A DNA stretch of 30,873 nucleotides from Spirogloea muscicola (lineage: Eukaryota > Streptophyta > Zygnematophyceae > Spirogloeales > Spirogloeaceae): assembly GCA_009602725.1 (NCBI GenBank), contig WELB01000033.1:203944-234816 (forward strand). The letters run 5' to 3'. Of this stretch, positions 1 through 9,029 are shown piece by piece. The notes under the pieces were generated by a model. It was not told the DNA's origin and ran no database searches. It was given only the letters and a program-made list of their open reading frames with translations. The number at the start of each line of letters is the position of its first letter. The first letter of the stretch is position 1. The translations under genes were made by a program, and so were the position numbers.

Positions 1-160
<160 letters not shown>

Positions 161-592
161 ATGGCGGCGGCGGGGCCCGCATCGCGCGGGCTGCAGGCAA
201 TGGAGTCTGTATTGAGTGATGGAGGGCCTGGGCTGCAGCTGGCGGCTGACCTCCCTCCTCACCCCCCTCTCCGCTCGCCGCTCAGTACGCTTACCGGCGC
301 CTCGCCTCCGGCGCCCCTGCGGCCGCAGCGGCCTCCCTCCAATCGTCAAGTGGGCGCACCTTGTGACGAGAAGAATGCGGCTGCTGATATCAGAAGAGCG
401 GCTGTGGAAAGTGTAATAGAGCGGCTGTCAAAGCCAGCCAGGTGCATACAGGGGAATTGTGTATTTGAATCAAACGAGGGGCCAAATGGCCAAGTACAAA
501 GGCAAGCACATCCGAAGACCTACTTAACCTTCAGCAAATTGACCCGCTCAGTAACCACGGGTCTCGCCCAGCTTTCTGGTGCAAAGCATTAG
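161..592 (+). CDS. Possible GC-rich first exon or chance ORF
   Basis: An ATG in good context (GCGGCC before, G after) opens a 143-codon frame beginning with Ala codons. I recognise no family. The frame crosses a phrase around 204-229 (TATTGAGTGATGGAGG) that recurs at about 752-767 in repeat DNA, and its last 35 codons run into the dispersed repeat that starts near 482. The 3' half is therefore repeat-derived. At most the first 200 bases could be a real exon, with possible splice sites near 283 (CTCAG) and beyond. The frame could equally be random open sequence of high GC. No downstream exon is found. Confidence 0.15.
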   Translation: MAAAGPASRGLQAMESVLSDGGPGLQLAADLPPHPPLRSPLSTLTGASPPAPLRPQRPPSNRQVGAPCDEKNAAADIRRAAVESVIERLSKPARCIQGNCVFESNEGPNGQVQRQAHPKTYLTFSKLTRSVTTGLAQLSGAKH

Positions 593-905
593 CCTGGGCA
601 GGCTGCAAACAGGCCGATACTCGGCGTCGCAAGAACGACAGATATGCAGCTGGCAAGCCCATACAGAGGGTGTCATGAGAGTAGACGCTTCTTCCAACAT
701 AAGGCAGGGGCTGTAGATAGCCAGCGCCCAGAAAGAAGCAATTGGAGTGTGTATTGAGTGATGGAGGTTGTGTGTGGCCAAGTACAAACGGCAAGCACAT
801 TGAGAAATGCTCATCACCTGCTGCTACGCTGACCCGCTCAGTAACCACGAGTCAGACATAGAGGTCGCTACCCGATGCCCGGATACCGGACGGCAAACGA
901 CAAGC
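482..905 (-). repeat. Two broken copies of the LINE-like 3' repeat
   Basis: Two diverged fragments match the repeat seen intact at 3473-3750 and 9030-9299. One (about 486-700) carries the GGCCAAGTACAAAGGCAAGC start and then jumps from GTAACCACG to CAGCTTTCTG, so it has an internal deletion. The second (about 770-905) holds the GGCCAAGTACAAA to GACAAGCTCTTG part. On the minus strand the pieces read the same Leu-Ser-Phe-Leu-Arg-Arg-Arg peptide as the other copies, with stops and frame changes. They are relics, not genes. Confidence 0.7.
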
Positions 906-2690
906 TCTTGTGCCACCAGCTACGGCTCGAGCAGCAAAGGGACGAGGTCCAAAGCGCCAAAAGCCGCCTAACCCACACAGCTATGCACGAGACTCCAGCG
1001 GATGGGAGCTTAGTAACCCCGACTTAGCAAGCGCGCATAAGAGCGGAGCCACAGGCAGACAGGGCGCCTTTTAATCAGTACTGCCGTGTCAGCAATAGGC
1101 TATTTTGTACAAGGAGGACCTCTTGTCACAAAATGAAGCAAGACATCTACTTAGCGATGGAGCTTACACAGGTGTTTATGTGGCTGTCCATCTCCTTGGA
1201 TGTGCACGGGGCACGGGGCATTTGGCAGTCGGTGGCTGGACCTTGTGCAATGACTTGAACGGCGGGCAATTGATCGTCGGCAGGGACAGCAAGGTGAGCT
1301 GCCCGACTTCAACGTCGCCGGGTCGCTTGCCCAAGTGTTCCGCATGCGGCTATCCATTTCAATTTGATTCTGAGTGGGGAAAGGAGAACAAACACCTTCT
1401 TCCGAAGTAGTGCGGTGGCTGCAAGAGGCCAGCCCAAAAACAAGGTCCAACAGGAGGGGGCCAGAAGGGGGGGAGGGAAGAAGTGGAGGGAAAAAGAAGG
1501 TGCTAAGAGGGGGTGATGCATGTGACTGGCCAGCCCTAATTAAAGAGGACAAGATCTGAAGGGGCCGGAAAGCTAGCATGCACAGCTACGCAAGGGCTTT
1601 TACGATGGTGTGCTTATACCCCGGATCAGCAGCCGCAAGTCAAAGAGCTTGTTCACAGGCCCCTTTGGAAGTTGCCATTCTCTCTGGGCTGGCCTTTTAC
1701 AGCTGTCAGCCCAGCTTCTCTTGCTTGCTTGCAGCCGGAAAAAGGCGACAGCAGTAGAAGGAGAAGCTTTTCTGAAAGAGGCGAGGGCTGCAAAGGGCCA
1801 TACTATACAAAATTATATGACAAGGTGGTAGCAAGGGGGCGAGGGCTGTGAAGAAGAAGTAGCTCTATCAAAGGGAGCGAGGGCTGCAAAGCGCCAGTTC
1901 ACACAGAGTGACAAGGTTTGGCAACAGAGGGTGAGGAAAGAGAGAGAAAGAGATCCTTCTTCAGTCATTATCTGGACTAGATTCTTCTTCTGCTTCCTCC
2001 CTACTTCTGAGATTCGCCGTCTTTGACAGTTTCTCGGCAGCAAGCTACTCTGACTTACAGCAGCTGACAAGGGATGAAGAGCTCCCATTCGTTGTAGCCA
2101 CTTGAGTAGGTCTGTGGTTCAGCAATTGCGGCCCCTTCGGAAATTTGCAATTCCCTAGCAAGCTGGCCATTGACCCCCTTCTGGAAAATGCTCTGAATTT
2201 ACGAGGTCAGCAGGAGCCCCAACATGGAGGACAACCCACTAAGCAACAACAATAAATTGCTTATGAGAGCCACTCAGTAATCGTTAGTCAAGGTGAGTAG
2301 ACTAGCAAAGGCTCTTCCAGATGAGGTGGTGGCTTTGAGAGGCCAGCCCAAAAAACTAGACAAGGTCTGAAGAATACCATTCTGGACCCTGAGCATATCT
2401 ACTGGGCTGGCCTTTTACAGCTAAAGCTCAATTTTGGAAAGACTCAGAGTTTCTATGCTAGGATAAACAACTTTTGTCGCAAACAAGGATACTTCGGAAG
2501 CAGGAATTTGGCTCTTCTGATGTGGGTGATGGCTGTGAAAGGCCCGCCTGCGGAAGAATGAACAAGCAGGTAGCGTGAGGAGATTCAAGCATCTCCCAGT
2601 CCTTCCACCAAGTCGCAGAAGTCAAGAAGAGCAGATTGTGCACGAATCCTCTATTGGCGAGCGCCTTCTTCTTTGTGCGCATGCAGGCCC
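906..2690. other. Intergenic, scattered repeat scraps
   Basis: No gene is supported over this 1.8 kb. Open frames are short, overlap on both strands and match nothing I recognise. The sequence carries several copies of short motifs common to the left flank: a GGCCAGCCCAAAAA element near 1430 and 2344, GGGCTGGCCTTTTACAGCT near 1687 and 2403, GACAAGGTCTGAA near 2359 and a variant near 1548, and CACTCAGTAA near 2270. These look like worn parts of the hairpin repeat modules described below. Confidence 0.6.
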
Positions 2691-2723
2691 TTTCAGACCC
2701 TGTATACACCTTCGTGCTGACCC

Positions 2724-2875
2724 TGAGGCTGCTTAGCAGGGGTTACTGAGTGATCCGTTTCTTTGTGTGCTTGTTTTTGTCTAGCGCTTCCCCTGGCCCC
2801 CTTCTCGTCCTTTGTTGATTCTTTTTTGGGCTGGCTTTTCCAGCCCCTGTTCTCAATGGGCGAGCACTTTCTTCG
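2724..2875 (+). repeat. Hairpin repeat module, copy 1
   Basis: This block of about 150 bp has a fixed order of parts: GCTGCTTAGCAGGGGTTACT, a T-rich spacer, AGCGCTTCCCCTGGCCCCCT, a T-rich stretch, the inverted repeat GGGCTGG-CTTTT-CCAGCCC (2829-2847), then ATTCTCAATGGGCGAGCACT-like sequence (here GTTCTC). The same order occurs at 7147-7301 and, inverted, at 4520-4740. It encodes nothing and behaves as a small dispersed non-autonomous element; terminal repeats and target duplications are not clear. Confidence 0.75.
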
Positions 2876-3060
2876 GGCTGGCCTCTCACCGACATTGCCT
2901 TCCAATGAAAAGAGCTGTTTCTGTTCAGCCCCCTCTTTTGGCCTCCCTTTCAATTCATGCGCCCCGCGCGCCTTCTCTCTCTCTCTCTCTTTTCTTTTGG
3001 TGCTGGCTTCTCACGGTCATTGGCTTACATTGAGAGAGCTATTTCCACAAGAATAGACGG
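2876..3060 (+). repeat. Second repeat module with CT microsatellite
   Basis: Directly after the hairpin module is a segment running from GGGCTGGCCTCTCAC through GGCCTCCCTTTCAATTCATG and a GCGCGC box to a CT dinucleotide run (about 2973-2991). The reverse complement of the GGCCTCCC...GCGCGCC part is present at about 4772-4820, 6390-6420 and 9310-9355, and more worn near 9425-9460. The two modules travel together in at least two places, which suggests one longer composite repeat. Confidence 0.65.
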
Positions 3061-3472
3061 AGGCAGAAGTAGCCCCGCCGGTGTCCGGCGGCGAAGCCAG
3101 CCACGATGGTGTCGACGTGCGCTCGACGACGATGTGGCCCCACGTACCAGCATTACTGCTGCTGGCGGCAAGAGCAGCGGCATGGGCGCTTCCCAAGTGG
3201 CGGCGGGGTGGCGGCCACCAAGCGACAAGGTGCAGTGAGTGGGCCAACCCAGAATGTCGGTGAGGGGAAGGCCGCGTGGGCCCACCGGCTGAGTGACAAT
3301 GATTCATGAGATCTCAATCGACTGTACCACCTGCCATGCCTGCTCGAACACCGTCTGCCGGGACAAAATCTTGTGAATAGTAGTCGCACGCTGTTCGGAG
3401 AAAGAAAGGACGCTTCCAGGAGATGGGCGGTAGCTTGGCGAGGATCGTGTGTATAAAGAAATGGGGAGGCCA
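3061..3472. other. Unassigned intergenic segment
   Basis: This is GC-rich at first (3061-3290), then of mixed composition. Several short frames overlap on both strands and none is recognisable. Nothing here resembles an exon of the three real genes, and I see no tRNA-like or other RNA fold. Confidence 0.5.
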
Positions 3473-3750
3473 TGTGTGGCCAAGTACAAAGGCAAGCACA
3501 TTGACAAATGCACGTCACCTGCTGCTAAGCCGACCCGCTCGGTAACCACGAGTCAGCACATAGAGGTCGCTAACTGATGCTCGAATACCGGATGGCAATC
3601 GACAAGCTCTTGAACTACCAGCCAAGGCTCGACCAGCTTTCTGATGCAACGCATGAGCCTGAGATCGCTGCAGACAAGCTGACACACGACGTCGCAAAAA
3701 TGACAGATAGGCAGCCGGCATACCTATTTGGGCTGGAAGCATATCCTCGC
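3473..3750 (-). repeat. LINE-like 3' repeat, copy A
   Basis: This segment of about 275 bases matches 9030-9299 closely along its whole length, with substitutions and few length changes, and matches the broken copies at 482-905. On the minus strand it reads as the continuation of the retroelement C-terminal peptide (Leu-Ser-Phe-Leu-Arg-Arg-Arg region), which links this dispersed repeat to the retroelement remnant just upstream on that strand. Confidence 0.8.
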
Positions 3751-4465
3751 GTAGTGCATATCCTAGACTTGCTAGTTTCTCAAGTAGGGTATGGAGCGAG
3801 GACCCAGGCAGCCGAAAGTGTCGATTGCGGCCGCGAGAAAGGTGGTTGCTGCGGGGGTAGTCAGAGTAGTGTCGGAGCTTTCTCTGCTCAGCACCTCCCA
3901 CTGCGTGACCAGCAATGTGTGTGGAAGCGGAACTCTTGTATGCCTCGGTCACCACCACATCCACCAAGGCTCGTGGGCCTCTGCCAGGTTGTACGCCCAC
4001 AATGTCCAGGGTGCGACGGTGATGGCGACCCTGGCAATCCGTGGTGATGGGCATTACATTGCTTACTTCCACAATGGCGCGGTAGCCGGCGTCGCGCATC
4101 AAGCCCGCCAGGGCGTCTCGTAGGAGATTGGCCGCCCACCACCTCAGGGCCTGTGGGACACCGCAGCATGTGGTTGGCTAGGTCTCCGCCCTCCGCACGG
4201 AAGCCACACTCACACTGAGTTACTCCAATTAGGCAGGTCGGGGGCAGGCCCAGGAACAGCTGGAGAAGCGTCCGGAATGCGTCAGGGCTGATTTTGGAAG
4301 CGTTGTGGATTGCGTGTGTGGTGAGCCAATCCGTTGCCCCCGGCGTTGCGAGCGATGTGAGACGTGCCAGACTCCTTGGATTGGTCTTGATATCCGGCAT
4401 CGTCCTCAACGCCTTGCGACGCTCGTCCTCAAATGCAGCAACGAGTCTGGGTCCAGCTTGGGGGC
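3475..4465 (-). pseudogene. Decayed C-terminal part of a LINE-like retroelement polyprotein
   Basis: Read from 4465 down to 3475, the minus strand encodes the region that follows the reverse transcriptase in many non-LTR elements. First comes a stretch with Ala-Trp-Leu-like DWLTTH and a LQLFLGLPP segment, then a Cys/His patch (CECGFRAEGG then HMLRC), then a stretch ending in LVDVVVTEA. These parts lie in different frames: the frame changes near 4150 (after HMLRC) and again near 3845, where TFLAAAIDTFGCLG continues in another phase. No reverse transcriptase or endonuclease motif is present, so only the 3' portion inserted or survived. Assignment rests on the order of these weak motifs; the superfamily is not determined. 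Confidence 0.65.
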
Positions 4466-4519
4466 CAGCCCAACAAAAATGAACAGATTTCGAATGGGCC
4501 AGAGAAAGAAGAGAAGAAC

Positions 4520-4850
4520 GGAGAAAGTGCTCACCCATTGAGGATAGGGGGCTGGAAAAGCCAGCCCAAAAAAGAATGAACAAAGGACGAGATGGATAGA
4601 GGCTGGAAAAGCCAGCCAAAGCCAAAGGAAGAGGTGCCGAGAAGGGGGCCAGGGGAAGCGCTAGGGCCAGGGGAAGCGCTAAGAAAAACAAGCACAAAAA
4701 GAAACAAAGCAGCTATGAAGCACTCAGTAACCCCGGCTAAGACTGACTGGTGGCTGGGAAAGGCCAGCCCAAAGAGAGAGAAGGCGCGCGGGGCGCATGA
4801 ATTGAAAGGGAGGCCAATTCAAGCCAATACATTGTTCAGGCAGAGTCGAG
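4520..4850 (-). repeat. Hairpin and second repeat modules, inverted copy with internal duplication
   Basis: This is the reverse complement of the composite seen at 2724-3000. From right to left it carries GGCCTCCCTTTCAATTCATG, the GGCCAGCCC element, GGTTACTGAGTG, AGCGCTTCCCCTGGCCC (here twice in tandem, about 4646-4682), and the GGGCTGG-CTTTT-CCAGCCC hairpin (about 4552-4570), followed by a second partial hairpin at about 4600-4616. The internal duplications show that it has been rearranged since insertion. Confidence 0.7.
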
Positions 4851-4864
4851 TGCAGACTAAACAG

Positions 4865-5765
4865 CTTGTGGAGCTGCTAGAGGAGGTTGAGAAAGCAGCA
4901 ATGGCAGGAGGGAGGGCGGGTGGAGGAAAGGAGGGCAGGAGGTGCCACAGAGCGGGGGTGAGCTGTTCTGACGGGGGCCATGACGACTTGACCTGTACCG
5001 CTTGTGGAGCTGCTAGAGGAGGTTGAGGAAGCAGCAATGGCAGGAGGGAGGGCGGGTGGAGGAAAGGAGGGCAGGAGGTGCCACAGAGCGGGGGTGAGCT
5101 GTTCTGACGGGGGCCATGACGACTTGACCTGTACCGCTTGTGGAGCTGCTAGAGGAGGTTGAGGAAGCAGCAATGGCAGGAGGGAGGGCGGGTGGGGGAA
5201 AGGAGGGTTGGAGGTGCCACACAGCGGGGAGAGCCGTGCTGACGGGGGCCATGACGACTCGACCTGTACCGCTTGTGGAGCTGCTAGAGGAGGTTGAGAA
5301 AGCAGCAATGGCAGGAGGGAGGGCGGGTGGGGGAAAGGAGGGCCGTAGGTGCCACAGAGCGGGGGGAGCCGTGCTGACGGGGGCCATGACGACTCGACCG
5401 GTACCGCTTGTGGAGCTGCTAGAGGAGGTTGAGGAAGCAGCAATGGCAGGAGGGAGGGCGGGTGGGGGAAAGGAGGGTTGGAGGTGCCACACAGCGGGGA
5501 GAGCCGTGCTGACGGGGGCCATGACGACTCGACCTATACCGCTTGTGGGGCTGCTAGAGGAGGTTGAGGAAGCAGCAATGGCAGGAGGGATGGCGGGAGG
5601 GGCGAGGGAGGGTTGGAGGTGCCACAGAGCGGGGGGAGCCGTGCTGACGGGGGCCATGACGACTCGACCTATACCGCTTGTGGGGCTGCAAGAGGAGGTT
5701 GAGGAAGCAGCAATGGCAGGGGGGATGGCGGGAGGGGGAGGGAGGGCCGGTGGTGCCGCGGCCGC
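4865..5765. repeat. 135/136-bp minisatellite, seven copies
   Basis: Units begin with CTTGTGGAGCTGCTAGAGG or a close variant (CTTGTGGGGCTGC) at 4865, 5001, 5137, 5272, 5407, 5542 and 5677. The first two spacings are 136 and the next four are 135; the last unit breaks off near 5765. The one-base difference lies in the GCGGGGGTGAGC/GCGGGGAGAGC region. Because 135 is 45 codons, the later units stay open on the plus strand (45-residue repeats rich in Glu, Ala and Gly) and on the minus strand (Pro/Ala/Ser-rich) at once. This is expected of a GC-rich unit without stops and is not proof of coding. Copies are highly similar, so the expansion is recent. Confidence 0.9.
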
Positions 5766-6247
5766 CAAGAGTTGGATGGCCGAAGGGACAGAACCTCGCT
5801 CGTACTCAGGCCGTCGCTGCCCGTGAAGACAGGAGGCGCTTGGTAGGGGAGGACGAGCTCGGCTCCCGCCGGGGTAGAGGAGGCCGGGGCGCCCGAGGCC
5901 GCCGCCGCGGGGCTTGAAGCGTCGGGAGGAGCAGCTGTCGGTGGCGCAGGCACGGGGAACTGCTGCCCAGCCGAGGGTGACCGGGGGAACTCGGCAGCGG
6001 CGAGGCAACCAGAGGGGCGGGGGCAGGGTGTGGCGCGGCCTTGAGCGTGGCGCCCGAAGAAGCCCCGGGGCCTGGCGCGGCCATGAGCTCGTCGGCGCCA
6101 GCTCGCCAGCCGGCGGCAGCGGGGGGCGAAAGGACCGCCGTCGCCGCCGCGGCGGCGGCGGCGGCGGCGCGGGGGGCAAGCGCGGCCGCGCCAACGGTCG
6201 GGTTGGGGGTGGGAATGGACAAGGTCTGAAGGAGCCATCGGGACCAC
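5766..6247. other. GC-rich segment with GGC run, no recognisable gene
   Basis: Very GC-rich DNA follows the minisatellite, with a GGC trinucleotide run at about 6146-6180. Long open frames exist in several phases on both strands, typical of stop-poor GC-rich DNA, and their products are Arg/Pro/Ala low-complexity. It could be a relic of a gene's first exon and CpG-rich promoter, as such composition marks the 5' ends of the real genes here. I see no conserved domain. Confidence 0.4.
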
Positions 6248-6285
6248 CTTTCTGATCTGCGGCTAAGCAGCCGCAGATCAGAAAG
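6248..6285. repeat. Perfect 17-bp inverted repeat with 4-base loop
   Basis: CTTTCTGATCTGCGGCT (6248-6264) and its exact reverse complement (6269-6285) flank the loop AAGC. Each arm matches the 5' end of the hairpin repeat module (compare TCTGGTCTGCGGCTGCTTAG near 7143-7162). The palindrome therefore looks like two repeat ends joined head to head. Confidence 0.9.
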
Positions 6286-6302
6286 CTCTGAAGGGGGAAA
6301 GC

Positions 6303-6520
6303 GGGGCTGGCCTCTCACAGCCACCAGTCAATCTGGCCGCGCTTTTATCAAAGGAATGGACAAGGCTCTAAAGCACACAGTGATGGCGCGCGAGGCGCAT
6401 GAAATGAAAGGGAGGCCAATTCAAGCCAATACATTGTTCAGGCACACAGGGAACCAAGGAGCTACGAAATACTCAGTAACCCCTGTTGAGCAGCCGCAGG
6501 TCAGAGAAACTAGAGAGTGG
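6303..6520. repeat. Cluster of worn repeat modules
   Basis: GGGCTGGCC followed by CAGCCACCAGTCAATCTGGC at 6303-6341 recurs almost exactly at 7932-7972. Downstream come GACAAGGCTCTAAAG, the GCGCATGAAATGAAAGGGAG element (about 6395-6420) and CTCAGTAACCCC with GAGCAGCCGCAGGTCAGAG (about 6471-6507), which is the inverted 5' end of the hairpin module. No gene. Confidence 0.65.
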
Positions 6521-7140
6521 GGCGATGGCTGTAAAGAAGTGGCTCTCCCATATGGGGTGTCATGTGAGAGGGCGTCGACTGCGCAATGACGTCGATTAGT
6601 CTAGATAGCGACAAACAGTGACGTGCTAGACTACACATGTAACAAACCGAATGGAATAGTCGATCTTGTTGGCCAAGCTGAAAGAAAGCAGTCCGACGAG
6701 AGGCCAACATTGAGAATTATCAACAGTCTTACAACATAAGAAGAAAGGTGAGAACAGTCCGAATTAGAACTTGTAACTCCCAAGTAGAAGGGCGCTTGAC
6801 TGTCTACTGAGTGATTGCGAGCAATATGAGAGAACACACAAGCAAATGTGCAGTCCCTTGACCACAAGATGATCACTTGCACAATGTCAGTAAATGCCAA
6901 TCGATGATGGTGCTTCAAGGCCTCAATGCACAGCCTTCACTGATGCAACTTGAGAACTAGTGCTCACTCTAGTGTAGATTGCGACACGTAGCTCAATACT
7001 CGAGGCTGCTCACCACAGAATCACCACGACTTCTCGCAGTCGCGCCGCGGGTCCGTGCGAAGGGTTACTAGCCTTCGTGCCGGCAGAGCCCTCGCTGCTG
7101 CCTCTGGCTCTGGCCAGGGGACCCACTTCCAGGAGCCCAG
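6521..7140. other. Unassigned intergenic DNA
   Basis: Lower GC than its surroundings, with no long convincing frame, no RNA gene I can recognise and no clear repeat from the local families. I see nothing more to report here. Confidence 0.5.
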
Positions 7141-7146
7141 CATCTC

Positions 7147-7511
7147 TGGTCTGCGGCTGCTTAGCAGGGGTTGCTGAGTGTCTCGTAGCTGCTTTCTTTC
7201 TGTTTCTTAGCGCTTCCCCTGGCCCCCTTCTCGTACTCTGTTTATTCTTTTTCGGGCTGGTTGATCCAGCCCCTATTCTCAATGGGCGAGCACTTTCTTC
7301 TACTAGCTGCTGCGGCTCCTGCCCTACGCGTCTATGGCGCGGCCTTGGCGCAGGCGTGGCTGAAGGCAAGAGGGTAAAACTTGCAAGGCGGACTGCTTTG
7401 CAAGTGCTTGTTTTTCTCAGCGCTTCCCCTGGCCCCCTTCTCGTACTCTGTTCATTCTTTTTCGGGCTGGTTGTTCCAGCCCCTATTCTCAATGGGCGAG
7501 CACTTTCTTTC
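7147..7511 (+). repeat. Hairpin module, full copy plus tandem partial copy
   Basis: A full module spans 7147-7301. A second copy, lacking the 5' end, spans about 7414-7511, roughly 212 bases downstream. Both share AGCGCTTCCCCTGGCCCCCT, CTCGTACTCTGTT, the GGGCTGGTTG-TCCAGCCCC type hairpin and CAATGGGCGAGCACTTTCTT. They differ by only a few bases over about 100, so this duplication is younger than the copies at 2.7 and 4.6 kb. Confidence 0.8.
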
Positions 7512-8108
7512 AGGGCCGCTCGCCCTGACTTGGGCCGGGCGCGGCGAAGATCCTAGCGCCACCTAATAAGCCCAGTTCTGCCGTTGGCTACGCTGGTTGG
7601 TTAGCTGGGTGGCCGGCTGTAGTGGGCCGTCACCCGTCGCAGGGGCCGACTCCTCCGTAAGATGGGCTTCGTCAGCCGTCCGTTCCACGATCGCCCCGCC
7701 ACCGCTTCTGCTTGGCCATCTCGCTGCAGCGGTCCCTTGCCTTCGCGGTTCACTTGTGCGCAGGCCGAGCTTTGGCGGCGGCCTCCGGCTTCTGTCAGGG
7801 CGACGTCTTTCCGCCGCTAGCTACTCAGACTTGCACCTCCTGACTAGAGGTTACTGGGCGTTCCCTGGCTGATGTCTTAGTCCTAGTCCTTCGCACTCCG
7901 ACTCCTTCAGACCTTGTCCATTCCTTTGGGCTGGCCTTTCCCAGCCACCAGTCAATCTGGCCGCGCTTTCCGCTGTAGCTCCCACCTTCACGGTCTTGTG
8001 GGTGGTTGAGCTACCTTCAGATGGGCTTCTCTCGTTGCGCCTTGAACGGTCTTCTGACGGTCGGCGTCTCGTGTGGGCCTGGGCCCTTGTAGTCGCTCCG
8101 TTGTCGAT
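7512..8108. other. GC-rich intergenic DNA with repeat scraps
   Basis: No supported gene. It holds a GACTAGAGGTTACTGGGCGT scrap near 7842, an inverted CTTCAGACCTTGTCC element near 7907 and the GGGCTGGCC/CCACCAGTCAATCTGG block at 7932-7972 that pairs with 6303-6341. Confidence 0.5.
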
Positions 8109-8220
8109 GTCGTCCGCATGTGATGAGCGGGTGATGTTGTTGTTGTCGTCCGCATTGGATAAGCGGTTGATGTCGTTGTTGTCGTCCGCATTGGATAAGC
8201 GGTTGATGTCGTTGTTGTCG
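8109..8220. repeat. 36-bp tandem repeat, three copies
   Basis: Units starting GTCGTCCGCAT lie at 8109, 8145 and 8181, exactly 36 bases apart, each ending in a GTTGTT run; copies 2 and 3 are nearly identical. On the minus strand the unit reads as a 12-residue Asp/Asn-rich repeat (DINRLSNADDNN), but with no flanking conserved sequence I do not call a gene. Confidence 0.85.
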
Positions 8221-8244
8221 CCGAGAGAGAGAGTCAGAGATGGG

Positions 8245-8390
8245 TGGTCCTCCATTATTAGCGTGAATCACACACAAGTATATGACCCAGTATAGGAGCC
8301 ACACAGGGAGAAAAGTGGTCCTCCATCCTTAGCGTGAATTACACACAAAAGTGGACGAGTCAGCCTAGGAGGCCACTTGTGAAGCCCAGT
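8245..8390. repeat. Imperfect 70-bp direct duplication
   Basis: GGTCCTCCAT, TTAGCGTGAAT, ACACACAA and AGGAG-CCAC occur in the same order at about 8247-8307 and again at about 8316-8376, about 70 bases apart with substitutions and small indels. Function unknown. Confidence 0.7.
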
Positions 8391-9029
8391 CAGCTGTCCT
8401 AGTCAGATCGATACAATGAGGCAGTCGACAAGATATAGCACGACAGGGGCAAGGGCTGCGAAAGAAGCGTGTTCAAATAGAAAGCAGTGCCTGTGAGAGG
8501 CCAGCCCAAAGGATGGAAAACTTCTGACAGGGTCGGATGGTACAAGAAGCAAGATACTAAACGCTAAGCAGTCAGCAAGTAGGCTCTCAATACCAACTAG
8601 ACAGTAAGTGGATGTCGGAATAGCTAGAGGGCGGAAAGATGTCGCACTGACGAAAATCGGAGGCAGCAGCCAAGGCGCAGCCTGCACGCATGGACGACGA
8701 AAAGCCAACCGACGAGAATTGACAAGGTTCAAAGGGCCCAAAAGCGCTGTCTCAGATCTGGGGTAGGATGAGTCACTCAGTAGCCACGAGTGAGGAGCCG
8801 CAAATCCGGCTATCAAAGGCCGGCCCAGGAAAGTGTGGTGTACTAGTAGAAAGCTCTTCAAACAAAGGGGCGATGGCTGTGAAAGGCCAGCCGAGGAAAG
8901 AGTGGTTACAACGAGAAAGCTTCTTCGAAAGAGGGGGCGATGCCCTGTAAGACCAGCCCAGGAAAGAGTGGTGTACAACTAGAAAGCTCCTCCTCAGGGA
9001 AAAGCTTGTTTCTTAAGAGATGAAGGGCC
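8391..9029. other. Intergenic DNA with several GGCCAGCC elements
   Basis: No supported gene. Four related scraps of the form TGTGA(A/G)AGGCCAGCC followed by purine-rich sequence lie near 8490, 8818, 8876 and 8945; the last three share GGAAAG(A)GTGG and an AGAAAGCT(C/T)CTTC continuation, so they look like a small local amplification about 60 bases apart. An AGCCAAGGC and GCACGCA scrap (8668-8692) recurs near 30212-30234. Confidence 0.5.

Noticed and set aside
1105-1410. A 101-codon plus frame with CSACGYPF
   Set aside because: The CxxC motif hinted at a zinc finger, but no second Cys/His pair follows, the surroundings are repeat scraps, and the minus strand is open too.
3888-4697. Single 269-codon minus frame as an intact gene
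   Set aside because: Its first third is the inverted hairpin repeat, and its end runs out of the retroelement frame after HMLRC. It is a chance fusion around a retroelement remnant.
5013-6194. A 393-codon minus-strand frame, the longest in the window
   Set aside because: It runs through the 135-bp minisatellite and GC-rich low-complexity DNA; the product is Pro/Ala/Ser repeats without a domain, and the plus strand is equally open. Treated as repeat, not gene.
8109-8220. Regular 36-bp repeats considered as a CRISPR array
   Set aside because: Units are directly contiguous with no unique spacers, there are only three, no cas genes are nearby, and the DNA is eukaryotic nuclear.
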